DNA of 64,000 nucleotides, from positions 279,513,247 through 279,577,246 of the forward strand of contig CM048745.1 of NCBI GenBank assembly GCA_026315105.1, given 5' to 3'. The position numbers and the translations under genes were made by a program. The notes below the pieces were generated by a model. That model worked only from the letters and a program-made list of their open reading frames with translations. It did no database searches and was not told where the DNA came from. The DNA is from Locusta migratoria (Eukaryota; Arthropoda; Insecta; Orthoptera; Acrididae). Below, piece by piece: positions 31,169 through 42,888 of the stretch (position 1 is its first letter; the number at the start of each line of letters is the position of its first letter).

Positions 31169-34100
31169 TATGTCGATGAAACATACATTTACAGTTCTCA
31201 TACTATGCCCATTGAGTGGGCAGATGGATTAAGTAATGGAGTAAAGGCACCATTTTCAAAAGGACAATGTCTGGTTGTAGAACATGCAGGTAACTGATAA
31301 AGACAAGTACTTCTGCAGATTATAAGGTATTAATGTGTCTGAAGGCTAAAGGAAAACATTTATGTTTTCTGGTCTGCAATACTGTAAAACAGAAAAAAAG
31401 TGAGCATTCCTTTTAAATTTAAACATATTCTATAATGCAGCAACAGAAATACCATCAGTTTTATTAATGCATTTCGTATTGTGGGTGTTTGATTTAGTAT
31501 TGTTTCTAACTGATTGTTTAAGCTCTATCCAGATGAATGCAGTAAATTGAAGACTAATGAATTTTTTTTCCTATTTGAAGTTAAATAGAAACACCATATT
31601 TCCTGCATGCATACCAGTAATACTAACAATCAGCCCATATGCTGTATCACAAATGTTACATAACTAATGCTTTAAGTGACATGTATTTCAAAGTAAGATG
31701 GCTATGTTAATAAAAATGACAAAAATAATGAAATATTAATAACAATGAGTTAAGTATTTAGAAAAAAGGTATTTTTGTTGGTATGGTTAGGTACAGAAGA
31801 GAGAATTTATAAAACTCCGGCAGGTAGTGGAGCATAGGCTTTAGTTTAGAACGGTGCTTCGCTTGTCCCGCCAGCACCAGTCACTTCCCCTCACTGCTCC
31901 AGTTGCTACCCCCACCACTACCACTCTCCCCACGCTTGCCCAGCTGTCTGCGCATCTACCGGCCAATTTATCTTGCGTGCACTCTACCATTGTTACTTCC
32001 TTCTTTTCCTACTCCAGTTGCAAATGTTTTGTGAGGAAAAAGACTGCTGTTAAATCTCAGTTTGGGTTCTGAGATCTCTGATTTACTTTTCATGGTCTAT
32101 TTGCGAGTTGTATGTAGGAATAAGCAATATTGGTCTATTTGTGAGTTGTGTGCAGGAGGAATCAATATGTCACCTGATTCAAGATATGTACACTCTCTTA
32201 ACTTTGACGGAAGCCCATACCCTAATGTAGGCTGTCTCCCTGCAGTGTCTGCCACTGAAATTTAGTGATCATATCTGTAGCACAGACATGCTTAGTGAAC
32301 AGACATGTAACAAAATGAGCTGTTCTTCTGTATTATCCCTATTTGGTACAGATTCTTCACTGATGATCAGTATTCAATTATTGGTTTTGTAAGCTACTTC
32401 CTTTGTTGATGGACTACACTTCTTGTCAATGATGGATTTTTGTTTTGGAGAAGAATGATATATATGCCATTGTTCAATCTTGAAATGTGTTTCAACATGG
32501 CTGGTAAACTAAGTGAAGTCAAGAATTCAGTTGGATGATTAATACCATCTTAATTCCACAATACTAGTGCAGTGATTTATTGGCACTTTTCATGGTACTG
32601 ATTTTTGTAATTAAGTTTGAGTAAAATCATTTGTGGCTGTTGTGATTATAAGCAATGTGGATTTATTGATTGCCATTGTCCCATTCCCAAAATCTAGGAA
32701 CTGCTGCAAGACACTCAAAGAGTCTCTTGCAGAAGTTTTAGAATGTAGTAAGTGTGTGCAGTAGTCCAGATTCACAGCCTTTAGGTTTAGCTTGAAACAC
32801 ACAAATGTAGAAAAAAATTATGATTTCTTAGTCCTTTAAATGTTTTGATGTTATAGTTATTTATTAGTGTGGTGTGATTCCAAATACCCAAACCTTAATA
32901 ACAAGTTCCTCCTTGCCAGATATAATTTGAAATAAATTTACACTTTATGAACACCCATGAAGAATGATGTTGGTCTATAATGAGCAGTAGCTAAATGATT
33001 TATTAGTGATATGCATGTACTTGTTGGTCAAATCCAAATTCAACAACAGGCACTTTAGTAGGTAGCTTTAGAAAGGATTCCATATTAGATAATACAACAG
33101 ATATTTCTCTCATTAGTCATGTTTAATGGCACCTTTCATTGGGTACTATGAAATAATTAGCAACTGGAAGTTATCAGTATCCTAAGTGATTTTCATATGC
33201 CTGTATGTACAATATACATATCCTCCAGAAAAAACTGACATCCTTTGCATACTCCTGTACCTCGAGTATGTTTGTCATCTTCCCATTTGAACTAAAGGAT
33301 CCATCATACTAGTAAAATTCACTGATTATGTTGTGTCTTTAGGGCACACAATCTAACACAAAAGACAAGTGAAGTCAGCTGACAATTCAGTCATAGACTC
33401 TAGTATGTATATTGGTTTTTGAAATTAATGAAGTGGGTAAAACAACTTGCCCTATTCGGATAATAATGGAAATGAATAGATTGAAAGATAGTCCTTTCAC
33501 AATGCTACGCTATACTATCAGATAGATTATGGCCACAAATGTGCAAATGGAATCAGTGACTTGGGCCTGTTTGGCACAAAGAATTCAATGAATTGAACAT
33601 TGCTCCTGCATGTATTCATTTATAAAGGTATTCTGGGTAATGATGGCTCCTTATATAACCATATACAACAGGTGATATAGTGAAGAAGACATAAGAGATA
33701 CTTGCAACTAATTATGAAAAATATTTGAATGCTGTTTAGGATCAACATCAGGAACTTATCAAATGAAACAACTATTTGTCAGCTGTAGTAAATGCCTCTG
33801 TGACATTATTTTTAACACTTTTATATATTAATATAAAATTAATTTGTACATTGTATTCGTTTAAAACATATGAGTATAAAATCTACACAATTATTGTAAT
33901 TCAGTCAAGTAATAATCCACTTATCAAAGGTACTACACAAAATTGTTACAATTTCTATGATCAGTCATACAATACTGCAATATGATAAAACTACTCTAGC
34001 TCACAATCATAATAACAGTCATAGTTCATTTTATAAAGCCATTTCCAGACTAATGTAACAGTGTACCACACAACAGTTACCAATGCAAATAACAGAAAAG

Positions 34101-34480
34101 GCATCATCATACAGCAGTGTAATTTGAAGGAGAAACTACACTTTGCTTATTGACAATTGCTGTTTTTAGAACAACACAGCAAAAATAGCAACAAACAATT
34201 AAACAAAAAACTGCAAATGGTGACTAACCTTAGTGTTTTTAAATGTATTTGAATCAAGGAGTATGAAATTATTCCATCAACAATATAAAGAGATGAGACT
34301 CATAGCTATTTACAAAAGAACAAATGACAAAATAAGCACATCATGTCATAAACTGCCAGATTACTGCTACCATATACAAACATAAACGAACATACATTGC
34401 ACTCAATCTAAGACAATCGGGAAAGCTATTCCATGCAAAAATACATAAAACAACTAAGCAAAATATTTAGAAGACTTTGC
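31169..34480. other. no recognisable feature
   Basis: AT-rich sequence. A pyrimidine/GC-richer stretch at 31850-32000 (CCACCACTACCACTC...) has an open frame rich in Thr/Pro/Leu but no motif. Otherwise nothing supported. Confidence 0.45.
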
Positions 34481-34512
34481 TCATGTTCCTGCTGCCACAA
34501 TGATAATCTCAC

Positions 34513-34650
34513 CTTCATTATAACTGAATGTCTCCAAATCTATATTTGCGGATGCTATTGCTGTGCTAAAGATATCCATTGTCTTTGAACTAGATTTTGG
34601 TGGTGTTTCGTCAGACGATTCAGTTGAGTCTCCAGAAGATTCATGATTTC
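34513..34650 (-). CDS. host gene exon C (Ser/Thr/Glu-rich, internal or terminal)
   Basis: A 138-bp minus-strand exon. Acceptor ATTGTTAAAG|GAAATC (start at 34650); donor AATGAAG|GTGAGATT (end at 34513). Entry and exit are both phase 1. It encodes NHESSGDSTESSDETPPKSS at its start and IDLETFSYNE at its end: 45 residues plus split Gly codons on both sides. If the donor is not used, the frame continues GEIIIVAAGT and stops at 34481, so a short alternative C-terminus is possible. Spliced to exon D it would read SYNE-G-EKITLEE. Composition matches the other three exons. No domain recognised; probably a disordered region of a larger protein. Confidence 0.65.
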
Positions 34651-35376
34651 CTTTAACAATAAAATGCATTATTTGCATGGCATTTTCATTTAAATAAATT
34701 ACAGGTTGAAATGTTGTCTTATGCAGATATTTCAACAGAATTTGCGTAGAGGCAACACTTAGGTTACAAGAAAGTTTGCAGTAAGCATTCTGTTATTTTT
34801 TGCTTAGATCAAGCTACAGTCTTAAATAATTTTCTTACAATAATTTACAAGAAGTTTTAAAGGCAGACATTTTATCCGCTCAGCTATTGTGACCTTTTGG
34901 ATATCCACCTATGGCACAAATTTTAAGTCAATGCCTCTCCATCTATTCAGTGTCTTTGATATTATGAGACAAAATACAGCTCATGGAATTGAATAATTGT
35001 TTGATGTTTATAACTAATTTTTAATACTAATGATTACCTACTTGAACCTCTTCACTTTTAAACACAAATAATAATGCTGCATAAGTTGCTCTAACTCGTA
35101 CTTACAATGATGAACACCAAACATTAAGACCAGTGTCCAAGGGAACACTGAATACTAATTGATAACACTGCAGGCATGTGAGACAGTAGGGGGAAAATAA
35201 AAGCAGAGAAAAGATAGGGGAAGAATCATTTAAACAACAATATGGGGTGCAAATGGGAGAATCTGCTGATATAAGTAACTTGCCCATTCTGTAAACCAGC
35301 ATAGGTGACAATTTGTGGCGGATCTGATGACAGAACTTGTGCTGGCAATAGAGCACACCATTCAGCATATATTATA
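34651..35376. other. intronic sequence, no recognisable feature
   Basis: Lies between exon C and the mariner; an 88-codon minus frame (35102-35368) shows no motif and is probably chance. Confidence 0.45.
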
Positions 35377-36631
35377 TGTGGTGTGTCTTTAAAGTTCAGT
35401 GAATGGTGTCACGTCTGTCTGAACGGCAACTTGGCATGTGCGCATACATGTGAATGGTCTTCAGTGATTTGTAGAGAATTGATACACAGCATGACTGCAT
35501 TTGACACAGTATAAACAGACTGCAATCAATTGAACATAGTCAGTGTAAGAGGAAGCGTCACAGCACAATGGAGCAATGTATAAACATCGAGTGTTGCTAC
35601 AAAAAACGGAAGACTGCAATGGAGACACATGGAATGTTGGTGCAGGTGTATGGGAGGGAAAACATGAGCAAAAAATGTGTTTACAAAAGGTTTAAATGCT
35701 TCCGTGAAAGGAAGGAAACAACTGAAGATGACCCAAGGTCCAGTCGACAAGCAGAACCCCAAAAATTATTGAGAAACTGCAACAAAATGCTGGCACAAGA
35801 TTGGTGACAGATACTCAGATTGATTATGGAGGAATTGGGCATTACCAATGACACGGTGAACTCCATTGTCCACAATGATTTGGGTAAGTGGAAGATCTGT
35901 TTCAGATTTGTGTCGCCAAGCTCACAGATGAGCAGCAAGCAGAACGGATGGTAACTTAATGGCGATTTCTTTCCCATGTGTGACCAGGATCTATTTCTTC
36001 CGAACAACATTGTCATGGGTGATGAGAACTGGTGCTACCAGTTTGATCCAGAATTGAAACAGCAATTGTTGTCATGGTGATCACCATCTCCACAAAAAAA
36101 AAAAGTAAGTTTGCAGTAAGCCATGGTGAAAACACTGTTGATCACCACCTTCAACAACAATAGCATCATCTACAAGAAATTTGTTTGTGGAGGTCAAACC
36201 ATTAATGCTGCATTTTACCGTTCTGTATTGAACCCATTGTTACAGCGTATCTGGTGGGTTCATCCAGAGTTGCACAGGACTGGAAAACTGATGCTGCCCC
36301 ACGACAGTGCCCCTGCACACTGTGTGCCAATTCCTGGCGGAAAAGATGGTAACTGTTTTTGAACACCCTCCGTACTCTCCTGATCTGGAAGGCAGCCATA
36401 AAAGTTGAACATTTTGTGGTCTTGAATTCCATCAAAGATTGTGTGACAGCTGTTCTGCGATTGATTCAACAGGAGTCTTTTTTTGGTAGTTTCCAGAAGT
36501 TGTATGAATGTTGTCAAAAGTTTGTTGTAGTGGCTGGTGACTATTTTGAAGGGCAATAAAGAACATTTGTTTGTATGTTTTGTTTTGTTTGTTGTCTGAA
36601 AATATTCATTTAACTTTCTAGACACACCGTG
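35377..36631 (+). mobile_element. mariner transposon, nearly full length, inactive
   Basis: About 1255 bp between TA dinucleotides (35375-35376 and 36632-36633). Left TIR TGTGGTGTGTCTTTAAAGTT; right TIR (complement) CACGGTGTGTCTAGAAAGTT. Transposase on plus strand is broken by at least six stops or shifts. It sits in the intron between host exons B and C. Confidence 0.88.
35568..36550 (+). pseudogene. mariner transposase pseudogene
   Basis: In order: MEQCINIECCYKKRKTAMET, YKRFKCFRERKETTEDDPRS (first HTH and the linker), LGITNDTVNSIVHNDLG (second HTH), MGDENWCYQFDPELKQQ (first catalytic D in the GDESW context, here GDENW), INAAFYRSVLNPL, LPHDSAPAHC (second D, normally HDNARPH), and EHPPYSPDLEGS (third D). 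Catalytic Asp residues are all still visible, but the reading frame is interrupted near 35805, 35960, 36080 and 36358. Family: mariner (DD34D). Full length would be about 345 residues. Confidence 0.85.
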
Positions 36632-36633
36632 TA

Positions 36634-37174
36634 GAACATTGGGCAGCACATCCTGTATGTACCAAAAGACATGGTGGTAGTCAAAGGTATTAAGACAGCT
36701 CTGATAGTAAAGTCAACACATTGCAAGAATAATGGGTAGTTCTGAGAGATTAACTCATGAAGATTGCAGAGGATCAGATAGACTTAGTAGAAATCTTTGG
36801 ATAACACAGGAGATAATAGATGTAATAAACGAAATAAAAAAAATATATAAATTAAACATGGAAAAGGGAGTACAGATGACTAAAATTAGAGTTTTACAGG
36901 AAGTGACAATTGGCTCAGAAATCAGAAGAAATTATAACTAGGGGAAATATTGGTAAAAGATATGTTCTGATGGGGGGAGGGGGGGGGGGGAAACACCTGT
37001 ATGAAAATCAAGAGCTCAGATGGAACACCTGTACTAAGCAAAGAAGGCAAAAATGAAAGGAATAAGAGGAAAATAAATTTAAAACAGTAGTGTAGAAAGG
37101 GAAGAGAAAATAGATGAAAAAAAAAAAAGTAAGGAGGTACAGTACTGTGACACGCGCGCGCGTGTCCAACCCCC

Positions 37175-37209
<35 letters not shown>

Positions 37210-37453
37210 CAATTGTCTGTTTTATGTGCATTTCTGGAGCCGAAAGACTGTCAGTGTGGTGGATTGCATTACACTTTAGGAAGAACTTTATTATAATTAT
37301 TGTACAATGGTGGTAAATTAAACAAGAGGGATAAAATTGTTTTTATGTAATGGCACTTTATTTTTTCCATAGACTACTACAATACAGTTATTAATGTTGC
37401 AAGTGTCCTCAAAAACATCCCTGCATGTGTGTGAAGTGACTACTATTACTTAC
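36634..37453. other. intronic sequence with simple repeats
   Basis: Contains a G-rich run (about 36974-36990), a (CG)n/(CA)n tract (37152-37207), and no gene. Confidence 0.5.
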
Positions 37454-37601
37454 CTTTTGCTGATACGTGTGATGGATGCACAGAATAAATTCCTGTTTGC
37501 GGATCCAATTCACCAACCATTTCCACAGTTTCCTCCTCTTGCTGCCTGCTTGGCAATGGAACTTCCTCACTGAATGTCTGGACTTGTGTCTCATGATCAT
37601 C
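37454..37601 (-). CDS. host gene exon B (Glu-rich, internal)
   Basis: A 148-bp minus-strand exon. Acceptor TGTCCATGCAG|GATGATC (start at 37601); donor GCAAAAG|GTAAGTAA, a near-consensus splice donor (end at 37454). Enters in phase 0 and leaves in phase 1. It encodes DDHETQVQTFSEEVPLPSRQ then QEEETVEMVGELDPQTGIYS and VHPSHVSAK plus one base of a Gly codon. Exon A exits in phase 0 and exon C enters expecting one base, so both joins are in frame. The sequence is acidic and low in hydrophobics; I do not recognise the protein. Confidence 0.7.
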
Positions 37602-37743
37602 CTGCATGGACAGAATATTTGACATACTAGTAAAAATGCTACTAAGTCATACCGCTCCGAAAAATATTTCATAAGGGGTATTTAAGAGAGGCGCTCACAG
37701 TTTCACATGTTTATATGTATTACATAACAATTATTATTATTAG

Positions 37744-37860
37744 GGTTGTGTCCGAGTGGTTCGGCCTAATCCATTATTCGCTGAATCTAGCACACAGGCT
37801 TCGGATTCGAGATTCGGCGCATAATGGCCGAATACTACCGAATCCCGAATCCAAAGTGTT
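37744..37860. repeat. GATTCGG/CCGAATC-rich terminus-like repeat (left)
   Basis: Multiple short copies of TTCGG, GATTCG and CCGAATC in both orientations; a similar cluster lies at 39745-39835. They bracket the pogo-type remnant at 38280-38620. Confidence 0.5.
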
Positions 37861-37949
37861 ATATGGCAACCTGTTACGAATGTTGTAGTTTACTTTGCAG
37901 AACAGTGCGCTTTCGTTATTTACTTTATTTTCCACAGATCCGGGGAAAC

Positions 37950-38260
37950 ACGCGATGTCATAAAACGAAACGACCTCACTTTGAATAGTTCTGATAAATG
38001 GTGTATGGAGCCGCCACAAGTAACTTTTCCCGTCTAATATAAGCAGTGCTACACAGGCTTGCTTAGCAGGCGCATATATAAATACTATGGCTAAAACTTT
38101 TGCGCTCGTAAAAAAAAAGCCTTGCATATATAAGTAGCAACAAAAATACATTCCTTCGCGTAAATAACAATATATAAGGCTTTAGCATTATTGCATGAGT
38201 TGCCTCGTTCTGATTTCACGTATTGTTTAGTCGAATTTTGTGAAGTGCTGGGGTATATGA
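37950..38260. repeat. fragment of the 28.4-kb TIR element family
   Basis: AATGGTGTATGGAGCCGCCACAAGTAAC...TAAGCAGTGCTACACAGG aligns with 28495-28720 (AATGGTGCTAGGAGCCACCACAGCTAAC...TAAGCACTGCTAGGCAC). Confidence 0.55.
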
Positions 38261-38279
38261 ACTGTAATGAAGCACTGGG

Positions 38280-38620
38280 ATTTCAAGAAGAAAGGTACTT
38301 ATTATGTGAAAAAAAATGTTCTAATCGTGCACCAGCCAGGTGGGATGACGTCAATTCAGCAACCACTTGACGTCTGTTTCAATAAATCGTTTAAGGTCAA
38401 TCTTAAACACATGTACAACTATTGCCTTTCGAAAAGTGACAGAGAACTGACACCAACAAAAAAGCGCAAGCGTGCCAATGGAATTAGATACCTGGAAGTG
38501 GGTTCCAAATCAAATTGTGTAACATGCATTTAAAAATTTTCGAGATGGAATGCACTAGATTGTACGAGGGCTGATGCTCTGTAGTACAAAGGAACTGTGT
38601 AACAAGGAATCAAATGATAG
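38280..38620 (+). pseudogene. pogo/Tigger-type transposase fragment
   Basis: Plus strand: VLIVHQPGGMTSIQQPLDVC, FNKSFKVNLKHMYNYCLSKS, RELTPTKKRKRANGIRYLEVGSKS, then after a stop SRWNALDCTRADAL. This matches the DDE-domain C-terminus of pogo/Tigger proteins (PGGLTSVLQPLDVSVNKPFK...LTPTGKIKR...CGISNALDGTEDD). The rest of the protein is absent. Confidence 0.75.
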
Positions 38621-38907
38621 TGATACGGAATTACCGTACCGGTAACTAAATGTTATTATAAACATTTCATAAAATTTGTATTATAAGTCTAATAAAATTG
38701 TTATATATCCGCATTTAGTCTCATCAATAGCCATACATTTGAAGTCTTATCTAAAATCTACTACGTAAAGCCGACTGGCAAGCCTGTATTGCGTCAATAG
38801 GCCTGACGCTACAACCACTGCCTTCGTGCTACAACTTACGTGTTTTTCTAATAGGGGAAAGGGATTGTTCCTATGAATCGTGATTCGTAAATTCCACACT
38901 CTTTTCG

Positions 38908-39065
38908 CCATAAGAATAATACAAATGTAAACATTACGCCATGTAATCTTCCGTGTTAGCTGTTACCACATTTATATTCCGTCCGCCTAACAAACCAGAA
39001 AAACAACGGCGAACGCGGAAGAATATACATATCACGTTAATGTTTACATTTGTATTATTCTTATG
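38908..39065. repeat. 28-bp perfect inverted repeat (hairpin)
   Basis: CATAAGAATAATACAAATGT... (from 38908) is repeated as its complement ...ACATTTGTATTATTCTTATG (to about 39065), 28 bp each, with a loop of about 100 bp. Could be the two ends of a small foldback element. Confidence 0.8.
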
Positions 39066-39070
39066 CTGAA

Positions 39071-39744
39071 CGGGAATAGAAATGAAGCACGGCAAGTGAC
39101 TTCTAGTAGTAATTTTTAAATCTTGTACGAATAAAAATTCTCTGCAGACAAGTTACGTGATCTTAAATGCTTAAAAGAATAAATAAATCTGCAAAATACC
39201 CTTGCTTAACCCTCTAGAATCCGTAATCTTTTCACAAGTACACACACATCGAATAAACGCAGTTTTCTATGTCTGAATGTTCTGTCAGTTACTCATGGAA
39301 TGCCTGCTATGTCACTATAAAATTATTTAACATTTACACATCCTAATTCTTAAGAATCTATTTTTTAACTTCCAAAATATCTACTCATCTTTTCAGGTTT
39401 TATTTTTGAGTCTTCCCCTTTGAAAAAAGAAAAACAATATGTAATCCTTTCATTATTTTTTTATTTCATCAAAATCAAACATTTTGTAATAGAGTGAAGA
39501 AAGTTTCTTATTACCTTTTAGACCATCTCAACAACATATACAACGAAATTTTTCATAAAAATTTCTTTTAAGGGTAAGGGGTATTAAAAAATCATTAAGA
39601 TTTAAAATAAAAATCTAAATAAAATTTTAATTTCTTAAATTTTACTGTTAATATTGTCATTTTGGATTCACACCAGAAGACTTTATTTTCATCACTGGCT
39701 GTGATAGAAGAGTAATTCTTTTTAAACACATGTACTTGAGTTGA
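39071..39744. other. no recognisable feature
   Basis: Very AT-rich intronic-type sequence. Confidence 0.5.
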
Positions 39745-39835
39745 TAGATTATTTGGGTTCAAGATTCAGAAGATTCGATTCGGCACGTTTTATTTAAGAT
39801 TCGGTATTTGGATTCGATTCGGTAAAATTGGGGTT
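39745..39835. repeat. GATTCGG-rich terminus-like repeat (right)
   Basis: AGATTCGATTCGGCACG...AAGATTCGGTATTTGGATTCGATTCGG; partner of 37744-37860. Confidence 0.5.
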
Positions 39836-40013
39836 TATGTATAAACGTGTCTCTCAAATGCTGAGAGAGACATTACCAGATATAGTAGAGATAGTTATTT
39901 AAATTATCCAGTGTTATCTACAGGAGGAGGACAAAATAATATTAACACCATGCATTGCGCTATATCTTGTTGCATGCTGGCCCCACTAAGTACATGTTAG
40001 CAATGACACACAA

Positions 40014-40232
40014 CTGCAGTACACAAATGTTCAAATGTTTGTAAAGCTTATGGGACTTAACTACGGGGTCATCAGTCCCTAAACTTACAAACTACTTATG
40101 AACTACTTACGAACTAGGACGGCACAAATATCCATGCCCGAGGGGGATTCGAACCCCCGACCGTAGTGGCCGTGCAGACCATGACTGAAGCGCCTCAGTC
40201 TCCTCGGCCACCGCGGCCGGCTGCAGTACACA
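40014..40232 (-). repeat. tRNA-derived SINE (family A), copy 4
   Basis: Reverse copy (40026-40220) with a perfect 12-bp target duplication CTGCAGTACACA on both sides. B box GGGGATTCGAACCCCC and head GGCCACCGCGGCCGGC are close to consensus. One of the younger copies here. Confidence 0.95.
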
Positions 40233-40339
40233 GTCAACATACAAAAACTTAAATGTTACCTTTCAATATATATTACATTTTGTCCTACAACATTTAATAC
40301 ACATGATCAGTGATATTCATGATCTCTTCGACTTCCAAA

Positions 40340-41010
40340 GAGGCCAAATGGAAGCTGTGCAACTTGTGGGAGCATCTGTATCAAAAATGGCTGCAAGGTT
40401 TAGCTTTACACTAGTGACAAGATCAGAGAGATGAGTAATACTATTTTGATAAAACAATGTGGCTGGAGCTTAACATTCTTGGAAGGGGTGCAGCTGCTAA
40501 ACGTAATAGGACCTGGACACTTAATAACTTGAAGTATGCGGTAAGATCCAATGAATCTTCATTTAAAATTTTTCTGCAAACACAAATTTCATATATCGAA
40601 AACCTAAAATGAACCTTATGATATGGTATGCATGATTTCTACAGTCAAACAAGGGTGAGGTTCCATCATGATTTGGGCATCTATATCACGACATTCAACT
40701 ATTTTTTGGGCATCTATATCATGGCATTCAATTATTTTTATCATTACTCTTACTGGTCGGATAATGATAAATAAGTATATCACCATCACTTATTGCTAAA
40801 AAACACTGCCACATTCCAGAGAGATAGTGCACCCCCGCTCCCCATGCCACACACAACTAAAAAGATTCAGGGGTACTTTGTATGGCATTACAAAATTTAT
40901 CAAACATCTATCCTGGACAACCCATTTGCCACATCTCAACATAACTGAATTGTTATGGGATGTCATATGTATCAAAATAATTCTGAGGATAACTGAAGAA
41001 AAAGGTGGGG
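40340..41010 (+). pseudogene. Tc1-like transposase remnant
   Basis: Plus-strand pieces: FDFQRGQMEAVQLVGASVSK (N-terminal HTH, normally DFERGQIVGARLAGASV-K), STVKQ-GSIMIWASIS (normally VKHGGGSVMVWAAIS), TLTGRIMINKY, FQRDSAPP (normally QQDNAPPH) and SWTTHLPHLNITELLWDVI (normally WPAQSPDLNPIE-LWDVL). All three DDE neighbourhoods can be found but frames shift and the second D-box is damaged. A 33-bp in-frame tandem duplication (GGGCATCTATATCA at 40675 and 40708) lies inside it. The Tc1 homology runs directly into a LINE at about 41025. Confidence 0.75.
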
Positions 41011-41024
41011 GAGATGTTGGAGAT

Positions 41025-42215
41025 GCGGAGCGAAGATCAGTTTGGATTCAGATAGTGAACAAAAGGAGCAATTCTAGTACTGAGATTCCTTATAGAAAAG
41101 AGAATACATAAAAATAAACCAACCTATATTGTCTTTGTAGACCTGGAAAAGGTATTTGATAATGTTATCTCACATTAGATGTTCAGAGTGCTGAAGAAAT
41201 CTGGCATTAAGTACAAAGACACCCATGTGATACTGAGCCTCTATAAGAATGGGATGGAACTGAGGCATTTGCAACAAGAACAAGAAGCAAAAATTGGAAA
41301 AGGTGCAAGACCTAGATGTGCTCATCTCTCCTCTTATATTGAACACTTACATCCAGGAAGCTATAGACCAAGTTCGCGAAACTACTGACATGGGGATCAA
41401 AATGAATGCTGAGTTATGCAGGTCATATTGCTGTGGTTACGGAGACATAAGAGGATCTAGAGGAAGTCCCCAGAACAAAGGAAAGGATATTATTTGATTA
41501 GTATAGAATGAGAATAGACAAGAAAAAGTCTAAAGTAATGGTATGCAGTACTGAAACAGAATACGAATGTGTAGGAATAGGAATTGGAAGAGAGGAGCTA
41601 GAACTGATAGAGGAATTTACGCATTTAGGAAGCAAAATCACAAGGGGTGATAAAAGCCAGAAAGAAATTGTGAGCAAAATACAGCAGGCCAAAATTGCAT
41701 TTATTTTGAGAAAGAACTTACGAGCAATAATATCGGTCTGAAAATAAAGAAATGTATCATGAAAGCTTTTATTTGGAGTGTGGTCCTATAAAGATGTGAA
41801 ACCTGGACAGCGGGGAAAGAAGACATAAGATGGCTAGAAGCCCTGGAGATGTGAGGCTACAGAAGGATGATGATGATGGTCAGCTGTAGAGAGAGAGAGA
41901 GAGAGAGAGAGAGATGAAGAGGTGCTTAGAAAAGTACAGAAAACCAGATCTCTGTGGAGAAACATACAGACAAGAAGAGAGAAACTACTAGACCACATTC
42001 TAAGACACAACATCACTGAAAAAACCAGAAGGAGCTATTTATGGAAGAAATTTTCAGGGACAACGCAGAATGACAAACATGCAACAGATCATGAACTATG
42101 TTGGATGTAATACATACGTGGAAATGAAGAGGAAGGAAACCAAAAGAGAGGAATGGCACTCAGCTGCAAATAAACCTCAGGGATGAACAACATTAAAGAA
42201 GAAGAAGAGTGGGGA
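41025..42215 (+). pseudogene. non-LTR retrotransposon (LINE) RT, 5'-truncated
   Basis: HKNKPTYIVFVDLEKVFDNV (RT motif A), SGIKYKDTHVILSLYKNGME, ISPLILNTYIQEAID, MRIDKKKSKVMVC, EELELIEEFTHLGSKI, QQAKIAFILRKNL, LKIKKCIMKAFIWSVVL then ETWTAGKEDIRWLEALEM, and KTRSLWRNIQTRREKLLDHILRHN are all diagnostic of a LINE family common in arthropods. The FADD box region (about 41420-41450) is scrambled by a frameshift. The 3' end carries a GAA-type tail (AAAGAAGAAGAAGAG, about 42198-42212). Inactive. Confidence 0.85.
41888..41914 (+). repeat. (GA)n microsatellite in LINE
   Basis: About 13 GA units inserted or expanded inside the LINE coding remnant. Confidence 0.9.
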
Positions 42216-42800
42216 GTTCTTGAGCTGAGAGTGAGGACCATGTTTGCAGCTCTAACATTTGTGAAGTAATTGGTGAATGTTTTGATACAAGAACAGATAA
42301 CACTGTGTTGGAAACTATAAAGACACTGTTCTTCGAAGAATTGGAGCTGTTATCAAAGCCAATGGTGGGCTAACCCCTACTAATAAATAACTATTGTGTC
42401 TATGTTAAGTGTTCGTATTTTGCCCAACTGCTGTGTGCAATTGTACCTGCTTAAAGACTACCTCAACAAAATGTAATTAAAACATTGGGTAAACATTATG
42501 AAATTGAAGTTAACTCTGTCCCCAGGTCCTGCCAGCCCATATTCCCCAACAAATTACAGTATTGCCCTCGCCAGTGTCATTATTGGATATGGGATGAAGA
42601 GAGGTGAACTAATGCCACTAGTTGTCAATCAACTATTTCTTCAATTGGCCACACAAGACTGAGTGCTCCGCATTCCAGTCATCCCACCCACTAATAATCC
42701 CTGACAACACTGGGAATACGTCCAAGGTCATCCACATGGCAGTCAGTTGCACTGGTCACTTAACATGGAGTCGAACAAACTGTACACTTATACAGACTGT
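42216..42800. other. no recognisable feature
   Basis: Mixed composition; no motif found. Confidence 0.45.
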
Positions 42801-42802
42801 AT

Positions 42803-42888
42803 ATATATGCAACAAGTGTGTAAGTTCACATTCATGTTCTTCAGTATATATGCAACAAGTGTGTAAGTTCACATTCATGTTCTTCAGT
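42803..42888 (+). repeat. 43-bp tandem duplication
   Basis: TATATGCAACAAGTGTGTAA...CATGTTCTTCAG occurs twice with identical sequence at a 43-bp spacing (GCAACAAG at 42809 and 42852). Confidence 0.9.

Noticed and set aside
35102..35368. 88-codon minus ORF with a donor-like GTAAGT at 35100
   Set aside because: No matching acceptor and no phase fit with exons B or C; Cys/Leu-rich low-complexity composition.
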